A stretch of 7,755 bases of DNA from assembly GCA_030699855.1 (NCBI GenBank), contig JAUYKR010000020.1:1-7755 (forward strand), read 5' to 3'. The notes beneath the pieces are model-generated. The model saw only the letters and a program-made list of their open reading frames with translations. It was not told where the DNA came from and ran no database searches. Positions 1 to 6,791 of this stretch are shown piece after piece. Position numbers and translations under genes: made by a program. The stretch comes from a bacterium (GTDB taxonomy: Bacteria; Patescibacteriota; Gracilibacteria; JAUYGZ01). Within the stretch, counting starts at the first letter, position 1, and each line of letters begins with the position of its first letter.

Positions 1-375
1 CATGATCAGCGAGTTCTTCTTTTTTTCCAGCTCAACTTTTGTCGAGGTCAGGCGGCGAAACAACCCGACTGCCATGACAATGAAAGACACCAGGGATAAG
101 AACCCAAACACAAGACTAATGAGGGTGGAAAGAAGCTGCCGAAGCAGGGCCGGTTCGACTCCCAAAGCCTGCAGAACCGGATTATTCCCGCCGTTTTGCG
201 CCAACAGCACCACCAGAAACACCAGGAACAGCACGAAGAGAACCAGGAAAATCCCGGAAAAAACCAGCAGCAATCCGAGCTTCGACTGTTTGTTTGGCGA
301 AACCAAGTTTGGGGTTTTTTGAGCTGGCGGCTGCGGAGCTTTGGGAGCTTGATTCACGGGCTGGTTATCTGGCAT
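1..375 (-). CDS. Two-helix membrane protein with proline-rich N-terminus (partial, C-terminus beyond left edge)
   Basis: I do not recognise the family. The frame opens with ATG (complement of 373-375) and stays open for 125 codons to the window edge, so the C-terminus is missing. Residues 1-32 are a Pro/Gln/Lys/Asn-rich tail (for example PKAPQPPAQK), followed by a strongly hydrophobic helix at about 33-58. A short polar loop (QNGGNNPVLQALGVEPALL) leads to a second helix at about 81-105, then a charged stretch with RRL and KVELEKKK. By the positive-inside rule both the N-tail and the part after helix 2 are cytoplasmic, with only the short loop outside. The gene lies on the same strand as the giant PKD gene, 127 nt downstream, behind a perfect palindrome, so it may be in the same operon or a separate unit. 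No Shine-Dalgarno-like purine run precedes the ATG; the leader is pyrimidine-rich. The start rests on the open frame and the sensible membrane topology. A role with the upstream surface protein is inferred from position only. Confidence 0.72.
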   Translation of the reverse strand, partial: MPDNQPVNQAPKAPQPPAQKTPNLVSPNKQSKLGLLLVFSGIFLVLFVLFLVFLVVLLAQNGGNNPVLQALGVEPALLRQLLSTLISLVFGFLSLVSFIVMAVGLFRRLTSTKVELEKKKNSLIM

Positions 376-428
376 AGAGATGGAAAGGAATTAAATGAGA
401 AATGAATGAAGAGGAGAGGGGGAAGCTG
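376..428 (-). other. Pyrimidine-rich leader of the downstream membrane-protein gene
   Basis: Read on the minus strand, about 50 nt before the start at 375 are almost entirely C and T, broken mainly by a few A residues. The plus strand is correspondingly about 88% purine by hand count over 376-425. The stretch has no AGGAGG-like ribosome binding site. It contains a TTTAAT hexamer resembling a -10 box (complement of 389-394), but I see no convincing -35 partner. It may be a 5' untranslated leader or a spacer. Its role is unknown. Confidence 0.3.
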
Positions 429-459
429 ATTTCGCTAAAGATTTTGGCGGCAACGGTTA

Positions 460-497
460 CGCGCCTGCGCGCCGTAGCGCTACGGCGCGCAGGCGCG
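460..497. repeat. Perfect 38-bp GC-rich palindrome after the giant gene; possible transcript-end hairpin
   Basis: The arms at 460-478 and 479-497 are exact reverse complements, with the centre at the GC/GC of AGCGCT (476-481). As RNA it would form a stem of about 17 bp with a GCGC loop, the left arm beginning CGCGCCTGCGCGCC. It starts 5 nt after the TAG stop of the giant gene (complement of 503-505). The position fits a terminator or a 3'-end stabilising hairpin. However, neither strand has a T-run directly after the stem (GTAACCGTTG on minus, AGGAGCTATC on plus), so it is not a canonical intrinsic terminator. It could instead be a dispersed REP-like or MITE-like palindrome. The symmetry is certain; the function is not. 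Confidence 0.85.
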
Positions 498-502
498 AGG
501 AG

Positions 503-3500
503 CTATCCCTTTAACCAATCCGGAATCGGTCCGCCGCTGCCCACGGGGGGAGTTGGAGGAGTCGGTGGCTTCGGGGCTTTATCATCACTTTTTTTGGCCT
601 GCTCTTCTGCCGGTTTGGTCGGAGTCGGTTTCGGTGCCTCCTTGACAACGGTTGGTACTGGAACCGGCTTCGCGGCAACAGGAACTACCGGAATTGCCTT
701 TTCCGGCTTTATCGGCGCGGGCACCGGCCTGGCCGGCTGCGCCGGCGGAACAACTTCCGGCTTCACCACTTCCGCTGAGGCGGTCGCGGTCGGCTCCGAC
801 ACGGGGGCTTCCGTCAGTTCTTCTTGCCGCTGCCGAATCGTCTTGACGACGATGAAGACCACCGCCCCAACCATCAGCAGAAGAAGAGTGATAATCGCCA
901 ACCATACGTAAGAAAGTCCACCATCCTGCTCCACATCCACTCTCGGTTCAGGTATGACGACCGATTCATCATCCTCACCCTCATCCGGTTCAAGCTGTTC
1001 ATCCGCACCCGACACCACCGGTCTTGGCGTTGATTGGAAATCAATTCGAATCACCTCCCGTTTTTCATGGGTTTCCCCCACCGCGTCCGTAACCATCAGC
1101 GTCACTTGATAGAGACCGACTTCGTTGAAGACTTTGACCGGATCTTTGACCGTGGAAACACCCAAGACCGCGCTGTCCTGATCGGAAGCCTCCAGCTCAC
1201 CAGCCAGCACATAGGCTCCACCGAAGTGACCTACTTCAAAGCTTGTCATATTTCCTTCCGGGACCCCCTCCGCCACCAACTCAACCGAAGGAGTCTGAGG
1301 CGCAGCCCCATCGGCAGGTTGACCGATAATTCGATACAGCTTCGCGCCCCGGATAACCCCGTTGAAGATCACGTGTCCCGGGGAAGATAAGCTCAACAAC
1401 TCTTCCACGCCGGTTTCATAGATACCGAGCTGATCTTCGGTCATATTTTCTGCCTCATCCGATTCAAACAAGGCGAGTGATCCGACATACGGTTGACTTT
1501 GCGCGTTCACCAGCGTTGTGCCTTCGTCCAGACGTAAGATAAATGAGTCGGAACCAAGCGCCACCTCGCGGGACAGCAGTCCGCTCTCCTGCCCAGCCTC
1601 CTCCAGATTGAGGAGCTCCCGCACCCACACCGGCTCCAGGCCGACTTCGCGTTCGCGAAGGGTTAGCTCATCCTGCTGTTCCCAGCGCATCCACTGCGGA
1701 GCACTCGGCCCGTCCAGTTGGGTGAAGGTCCACTGGTGTTGGACGTCGTCTTCCTTCATGGACGGATCGAAGCTGGAACTGCTGGTGAAGCGGACTTCGT
1801 TATCTTTCAGTTCATAGACGAAGTTCGCCTGCGGAAGAACCAGCCCGCCGCGGATGAAAACCGTCTGGGAATATTCACCCTGCAGCCCTCCGCTGGAAAC
1901 CGCTTCCAAGATCACCTCGTAAGCGCCCTCTTTGCCGTATTGGTGCTGGAAGGTAGGCTCAAAACTGACCTCATCGACCAGGCCGTCTCCATCAAAATCC
2001 CAACGGTATTCCTTAACCTGTTCGTCGGGAAAGGAAGTGCGGCTGGCATCAAAAGTGAGTGGCTCGTTGAGCCCGGCAAAAGCAGAACTCACGTCAAAAG
2101 AAACGATCGGCACATTGTTGAGGAAGCGAAGAATATCCTCGGGCTGCTCCAATTCTTCAATACCGACTGCCGGATCCACTTCGGCAAAGATGATGTCGAT
2201 GACCTGGGATTTGATTTGATTGTCCACGGAAATAACGGTCAGCTTGGCGCGCACGCGTCCCTCCTCCACCTTGTAGCTGCGCTTGAAGGAGCTGCCGTCC
2301 TTCCAGGAGGGATGGGTCTTGTTGTCGATATCATCGTCGGGAATGCCATTGCCATCTCCATCGACAAAAATATTGCTGTCCAGACGATACTCCTGGATCT
2401 TTCCAGTGGACTGCTGAGCGTTGAAAATCACGTCGGAGAAAGGCGGACGGATGTACACCCGCCCGTCGATAGCATTGCGAGCGGGATTCGTTTGAAGAAT
2501 GGGCTTCAGTTGAACCCTTACCGTGGAACCCAGCGCGCCAAATTGGTTTTTTTTGAGAAAGATGACCTTGCGAGTGGCCTGGTCGCTGTTTCCCACCGAA
2601 TCCTTCACGCGCAGAGCGATAAACATATCTCGATTACCCTCAAATTCTTTGACCGGGTTGGGCAAGGCGCTGTCGGCGTCATCGTCGACTTTGCCATTGC
2701 CATCGGTATCCGCCAGAGCATCAAAATCCCAAGCGTAGTCGAGATGTTTGTCCTCGAGGGCCGGATCAACCGTAGAGTTGTTGATGAATTTGACCCGGCT
2801 ACCCGTCTGGACAAACAAAAAGGCAGCCTGAGGAGGCCTGCTGTCGGGCAAGACCCTCACTTCCATGTCGTAGGAAGACGAAAGTCCGTTTTTTGTTACC
2901 TTGAGGGTAGGACGATAAACTCCGGGTTTAGTGTATTTGTACGTCACCCGCTCACCGGAAATTCCCCGCTCCGCTTCGCCGTCGCCTTCAAAATCCCAGC
3001 TGTAGGCGGTGGAAGGAATGAACTCGCCCAAGGGGTCCTTGGTGGTAGAGGTGAAAGTAATAGCTGCTCCCATTCGTACCGTACCCCGGTTAGCGACAAA
3101 TTCTGCAATGGGAGCAATGTTAGGTCCATTCGTCACCGTCAATGGCTGGTTCTGGCCAAGGACATCTTCGCTTACCACTACCGCGCCATCGTTGTCTTCC
3201 ACTTCGACGGCGAACAAGTAAGTAGACTCCGTTCCCTCTACTCCGCGTGGTCCGACGACAAAGGTAGCCCGAGGCTCTTGAGTGATCTGCACGTCAACTT
3301 TCTTTTGAGCGTTTCCTTTTTCGTAATACCACCAGCGATACTGAGCGATAGTACCATCGATGTCCCTGGCTCCGGCGGCGCTGACCGTCACCGTCACCGG
3401 CGTCACCAGCTCTTGGGTGGCGGGCATCACACGCAAACTGGTGAGCTCCGGCTCCAGGTTGATAACCTCAACGCTGACGATTTCCGCCACGTCGGTTTTT

Positions 3501-6500
3501 TTGGTCAGGATGTCGGTAACCGTCAGTTCGACGTCGAAACAGGCTCCGTCGGTCAGTTCTTTGAAGACCCGACTGAAGCTTCTGGTCCGCACCAGTTCGT
3601 CGAAGTCTTCGAGCTTCCAGAAGAATTCCAAACCGATGTGCTCACCATTCACACTCACCGAATCACTGGCGTCGAAAACGACGCTGTCCTTGCGGGTGAC
3701 CTCGATACAGCCGGAGGCTTCTTGATCACGTTCGATACTGTTCACCAGGGTTTTGACCACTGCCAAAGGAGTGTCTGTCTGACCGATCAGCACAATCTTG
3801 GTAATCTTGTTGGTATTGCCCGCTCCGTCGATAACCGTCAGAGTCACTTTATATTTACCCTGTCTCTCATATTTGTGCACGACATCATCCGTGTCCGCCG
3901 TCAGGGTTACCCCATCATCAAAGTCCCAGAAGTAACCCAAGGCATTATTACTGTCGGGATTAAAGGTGATGATATCGTTGACGTGAGCGGCCGGCTTATC
4001 GATGGCGAAGTCGACACCCAGCAGGGAATCTACTTTTGTTTTTTGTGAGACGACGTGACTTAATCCGCCGCGGGATACGGTCAGGACGACATCGTGCTCG
4101 CCCGTGCTCTGGAAGTCATAGAAGATCCTGGAGCTCTTTCCAACCGTAACCGGATCAAAGAACTGTTGGCCGGTGGAGGTTCCCGTACGAGCCTGCAGCA
4201 CCACTCCATCCACCTTCCATTGGAAGGTGAGAACATCATCCACGTTGGCGCTGGGAAAATCCGGATGAAAACTGCCACTGCCGTCGAGAGTGGCCCTGGC
4301 CGGTTTTATTTTTTCCGGAAAGGAAATTTTGAACGAGGCCACCGGATCCTGGGGGTGGATGATCACCGTCAAGTTGTCAGTCGCCTGCTGGTTGATATTT
4401 CCCCCAACGGACACCGTCAACGTCACCCGATATTCCCCGGGACGGGGAAACTGGAAGCTGGTTTGCTCCTGCTGAATATCACGCCCAACCTGGACAAAAC
4501 CGGTAGGGGTATTTTCCTCTATTCGGAAACTGAAATTAGGCTGTTGAGTGCTGGTCGCCTGAGATCCGATACTCCTGAACTGAAACGGCGTGCCGGTATC
4601 GCCTTCCAAGGCCGGCAGTATGGTGAGGATGGCGATAGTATCGGTGAAGATCAGTCGAACCGTGCGAGAAAAAGGATCCCCCTGCTGGTCAAAGGCAGTC
4701 AGCCGAATGTCCTTGGATGGATCGGGATCATTGGCGCCATACTGGCAGGTAAACTGCCAATTACTCTGATTGCCTTGAAGTTGTTGACTACCGCTTCCAT
4801 CGTCGCAGTCGTAATCGAGACGAGCAAAAGCCCCTCCGCTTAAGGCGGATTCGCGCAGATCGAAGGCGATGGGCGTGCTGGTTCCTCGCAAGATGCGAAT
4901 ACTGTCACCGCGAACGCGCTCATTATTGACCCTGACCACCAGTTGAACCCGAGGGGGCGAAACCGTGACGCGAGCGGAGCTGATGCCGGCAATAGAGGCG
5001 GCCACGCTGGCCGCCTCGTTCGCGCCTGGGTTGACAGAATTATAGTTGCAGGCGCTTAAGACCAGCAGCTGGACGTTATAGGCTCCAGCCTCGGGAAATT
5101 CATGGCGGAAGTACAGGCCCTGAGCAGGCGTGGCGTTTGGAGAAGCAATAATCCCCTCCACCCCATTACTGAAATCAAGCGTTTCATTCACGAACCAATA
5201 GTAATTATTGCCATCCACCGGACAAAACTGAGTATAGGGATCAACGGTTTGTAAGGCATTAAACTCAACCACAAAGGATCCGCCATCGTCCGGAATTCGG
5301 CCGTTAAAGCTGCCCTGAGTGGCGATCACCGCCTGCACTTGGGAGAAAGATTTGGCCACGGCTTCGAATTCCTGGAAGACGGAGCTGAAGGCTTCAAAAT
5401 CAATCAGGTTGAGATCCGAACTGAGCGTCTCCAGCATTTGAATCAACCGACCCTTGGGCCGCCCCTGCTCACTGGCACAAAATTCCAACACCCGACGGGT
5501 TTGCGGCAGAATGGCACATTTAGTGCGGATAGATCTGGCCAGGGAATCGAAGTCATTGGCAAGCGTATTCAGGAGAATTTTCCTGGATTCATCGGGAAGA
5601 CTGGCTCCAAAATTCGGAATACCATCATCGTCAGTATCGGGATCTACCTTTCCCGGAATCACCTGATTGACCACCGCGCCTTCAAAAATAACGTCAGCAT
5701 TGATATTCTCCGGATTGAAAGATTCCCTAGGATACCGTTCCTGAAAGCGCTGCACGCAACCGATCGTATCGAGCAGCCCATCCCCATCGGCATCACAATC
5801 CTGAGCGTCCGGAACACCATCGCCATCGATGTCAGGTTTCTGTTGGTACTCCGCGCAGCCCTTGTAGTTGTTCGCTTCGCGATCCCCGCCGGCAGCCGGC
5901 GGATCGGCGACAATAAAGGCAAGGTATTCTTCTTTTGAAACCCGATCGATTTGTAACTTGTTACGCTCGATTTGAGACACCTTGAAGACTTCGTAGCTGA
6001 GGGTGTCCGGGCAAAAATCCGGACCAGGCGCACAACGAGGCTGGTCAACATTCGAGCCGGAGGAGACCCCGCCGGGGGCATCGCAAACTCCGTCGCCATC
6101 GGCATCACGGTCTTCACTATCGGCGACTCCGTCGCCGTCGTCATCGGTATCGAGCAGGTTCGCCACCCCGTCGCCGTCCGTATCGGCGATCAATTCGTTG
6201 GTGGCGCAGCCGACACTGTTCGCGTTCAAGCCGATGGGCGTGTGGGGACAGAGATCACCCAGCTTTTGCAGATTGGTCACCACCGGAAAGATGAAGTCTT
6301 TACCTTCCACATCGAAGATGGTTCCAATCGGACGGTCAGCCTCACTGCCAGATCCGAAGCCGCCTTGACCGGAATTTCCATCTGATCCGGTAGCCAGGAT
6401 CAAGGCATTGACGATGGCGTAGGACAGTAAAATCACCAATATGCCGATGGCCACATACATGATGATATTTTTGGCCTTGGCCATCAGATCATCATTGCCG

Positions 6501-6772
6501 AAGTAGGCCACGTAGAGAATACCGGCGTAGATGATGGCGGTGATCGCCACCAGTCCCAAAAAGCCGAGCACGTAATTGGTGATCATCACCACCAGTTGGC
6601 GAAGATCCCCTCCACCGGCTTCAAGGCCGGAAGCATAGCCTTCGTAAGCAGTGGGCGGGATCAGATCGCCGCTGGGCACATCCACCGCCACGGCGGTTCG
6701 AATAGCGCTGACGCCTCCCAACAGGAGAAAAAAAAGCAGGGTGAGAACGATCGTTTTACGCGAAAAATTCAT
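503..6772 (-). CDS. Giant PKD-domain surface protein with N-terminal pilin-like membrane module and TSP3 calcium-binding repeats
   Basis: This is a 2089-residue envelope protein. Residues 1-29 are a signal peptide (MNFSRKTIVLTLLFFLLLGG, with possible cleavage after VSA23 or AVA29), which fixes the ATG start. Residues 56-126 form a two-helix module (helices about 67-91 and 102-126) resembling VirB2-like/CPR T4SS pilins. TSP3-type DxDxDG calcium repeats lie at 197-232, 314-336 and 377-388. A Cys-containing, helix-prone segment follows at about 388-483. About twelve PKD or PKD-like beta-sandwiches fill 490-1912; the clearest are 918-998 (WDFDDG, GKYKVTLTV), 1218-1308 (WDFEGDG) and 1553-1640 (WDFDGDG, GAYEVILEA). 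The last one (1644-1912) is interrupted by about 187 residues. Residues 1924-1950 are acidic, 1955-1976 form a transmembrane helix followed by KTIRQRQ, and 1977-2089 are a Pro/Lys/Val-rich cytoplasmic tail ending IPDWLKG. Sixteen cysteines all lie within 175-1078. The gene starts 19 nt after the upstream gene, with no clear Shine-Dalgarno, suggesting co-transcription. PKD and TSP3 domains are typical of calcium-dependent extracellular adhesion or scaffolding; the exact role is inferred. Confidence 0.93.
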   Translation of the reverse strand: MNFSRKTIVLTLLFFLLLGGVSAIRTAVAVDVPSGDLIPPTAYEGYASGLEAGGGDLRQLVVMITNYVLGFLGLVAITAIIYAGILYVAYFGNDDLMAKAKNIIMYVAIGILVILLSYAIVNALILATGSDGNSGQGGFGSGSEADRPIGTIFDVEGKDFIFPVVTNLQKLGDLCPHTPIGLNANSVGCATNELIADTDGDGVANLLDTDDDGDGVADSEDRDADGDGVCDAPGGVSSGSNVDQPRCAPGPDFCPDTLSYEVFKVSQIERNKLQIDRVSKEEYLAFIVADPPAAGGDREANNYKGCAEYQQKPDIDGDGVPDAQDCDADGDGLLDTIGCVQRFQERYPRESFNPENINADVIFEGAVVNQVIPGKVDPDTDDDGIPNFGASLPDESRKILLNTLANDFDSLARSIRTKCAILPQTRRVLEFCASEQGRPKGRLIQMLETLSSDLNLIDFEAFSSVFQEFEAVAKSFSQVQAVIATQGSFNGRIPDDGGSFVVEFNALQTVDPYTQFCPVDGNNYYWFVNETLDFSNGVEGIIASPNATPAQGLYFRHEFPEAGAYNVQLLVLSACNYNSVNPGANEAASVAASIAGISSARVTVSPPRVQLVVRVNNERVRGDSIRILRGTSTPIAFDLRESALSGGAFARLDYDCDDGSGSQQLQGNQSNWQFTCQYGANDPDPSKDIRLTAFDQQGDPFSRTVRLIFTDTIAILTILPALEGDTGTPFQFRSIGSQATSTQQPNFSFRIEENTPTGFVQVGRDIQQEQTSFQFPRPGEYRVTLTVSVGGNINQQATDNLTVIIHPQDPVASFKISFPEKIKPARATLDGSGSFHPDFPSANVDDVLTFQWKVDGVVLQARTGTSTGQQFFDPVTVGKSSRIFYDFQSTGEHDVVLTVSRGGLSHVVSQKTKVDSLLGVDFAIDKPAAHVNDIITFNPDSNNALGYFWDFDDGVTLTADTDDVVHKYERQGKYKVTLTVIDGAGNTNKITKIVLIGQTDTPLAVVKTLVNSIERDQEASGCIEVTRKDSVVFDASDSVSVNGEHIGLEFFWKLEDFDELVRTRSFSRVFKELTDGACFDVELTVTDILTKKTDVAEIVSVEVINLEPELTSLRVMPATQELVTPVTVTVSAAGARDIDGTIAQYRWWYYEKGNAQKKVDVQITQEPRATFVVGPRGVEGTESTYLFAVEVEDNDGAVVVSEDVLGQNQPLTVTNGPNIAPIAEFVANRGTVRMGAAITFTSTTKDPLGEFIPSTAYSWDFEGDGEAERGISGERVTYKYTKPGVYRPTLKVTKNGLSSSYDMEVRVLPDSRPPQAAFLFVQTGSRVKFINNSTVDPALEDKHLDYAWDFDALADTDGNGKVDDDADSALPNPVKEFEGNRDMFIALRVKDSVGNSDQATRKVIFLKKNQFGALGSTVRVQLKPILQTNPARNAIDGRVYIRPPFSDVIFNAQQSTGKIQEYRLDSNIFVDGDGNGIPDDDIDNKTHPSWKDGSSFKRSYKVEEGRVRAKLTVISVDNQIKSQVIDIIFAEVDPAVGIEELEQPEDILRFLNNVPIVSFDVSSAFAGLNEPLTFDASRTSFPDEQVKEYRWDFDGDGLVDEVSFEPTFQHQYGKEGAYEVILEAVSSGGLQGEYSQTVFIRGGLVLPQANFVYELKDNEVRFTSSSSFDPSMKEDDVQHQWTFTQLDGPSAPQWMRWEQQDELTLREREVGLEPVWVRELLNLEEAGQESGLLSREVALGSDSFILRLDEGTTLVNAQSQPYVGSLALFESDEAENMTEDQLGIYETGVEELLSLSSPGHVIFNGVIRGAKLYRIIGQPADGAAPQTPSVELVAEGVPEGNMTSFEVGHFGGAYVLAGELEASDQDSAVLGVSTVKDPVKVFNEVGLYQVTLMVTDAVGETHEKREVIRIDFQSTPRPVVSGADEQLEPDEGEDDESVVIPEPRVDVEQDGGLSYVWLAIITLLLLMVGAVVFIVVKTIRQRQEELTEAPVSEPTATASAEVVKPEVVPPAQPARPVPAPIKPEKAIPVVPVAAKPVPVPTVVKEAPKPTPTKPAEEQAKKSDDKAPKPPTPPTPPVGSGGPIPDWLKG
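1037..5305 (-). repeat. Region encoding the tandem PKD/Ig-like domain array (about 12 units)
   Basis: Residues 490-1912 of the giant protein divide into units of roughly 80-115 residues, each ending in the PKD signature 'G-x-Y-x-V-x-L-x-V'. Approximate residue ranges are 490-605, 609-710, 714-806, 808-915, 918-998, 1001-1105, 1106-1214, 1218-1308, 1312-1406, 1417-1530, 1553-1640 and the split 1644-1912. Good examples of the closing strand are AGAYNVQLLV, GEYRVTLTVS, GEHDVVLTVS, GKYKVTLTVI, GACFDVELTV and GLYQVTLMVT. Units 1, 2, 7 and 10 are more divergent and are called from spacing and partial motifs. The copies are diverged at protein level, and I see no near-identical DNA repeats. Boundaries are good to about ten residues. 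Confidence 0.8.
5765..5833 (-). repeat. Thrombospondin type 3-like calcium-binding repeats, second cluster
   Basis: This encodes residues 314-336 of the giant protein, with consecutive motifs DIDGDGVPDAQD and CDADGDGLLD, the Asp-rich TSP3 pattern that coordinates calcium through carboxylates. Flanking cysteines (306, 326, 339) resemble the cysteine-linked arrangement of TSP3 stalks. A further degenerate unit, DPDTDDDGIPN, follows at residues 377-387 (5612-5644). Confidence 0.85.
6077..6184 (-). repeat. Thrombospondin type 3-like calcium-binding repeats, first cluster
   Basis: This encodes residues 197-232, with three consecutive units: DTDGDGVANLLD, DTDDDGDGVADSED and DADGDGVCD. The DNA reflects this as short repeats of 'CCGTCGCC' and 'ATCGGTATCG' type on the plus strand. 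The cluster sits between the N-terminal membrane module and the PKD array, so calcium binding here would stiffen the membrane-proximal stalk (inference from TSP3 structure). Confidence 0.88.
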
Positions 6773-6791
6773 AACTCGGATGGTTGGAATA

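Noticed and set aside
402..911. A 169-codon plus-strand frame, Gly/Thr-rich, across the palindrome and the end of the giant gene
   Set aside because: Its low-complexity sequence is the complement of the Pro/Lys/Val-rich tail region, and it has no independent coding evidence.
2545..2554. A AAA AAC slippery heptamer in frame within the giant gene (codons 1407-1409, eight-A run)
   Set aside because: The -1 frame continues only about 65 codons with no recognisable sequence, and I saw no evident downstream stimulatory structure. The zero frame runs on through good PKD domains. Most likely chance.
1718..4048. A 776-codon open frame on the plus strand opposite the giant gene, with similar ones at 4094-4843, 5339-5938 and 5972-6385
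   Set aside because: These lie in exact codon register with the giant gene, so a stop arises only where the real gene uses TTA, CTA or TCA. Those codons are rare in it. The translations show no domains, whereas the minus strand gives clear PKD and TSP3 motifs.
5765..6184. Short repeated DNA words (CCGTCGCC, ATCGGCATC) suggesting a CRISPR-like or satellite array
   Set aside because: They encode DxDxDG calcium repeats in frame, with no constant repeat-spacer structure.
6728..6735. Eight-A run (T-run on the coding strand) within the signal peptide codons, a possible phase-variation tract
   Set aside because: Eight bases is short for phase variation, and the run is simply the Phe-Phe codons of the hydrophobic core. 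The frame is intact.
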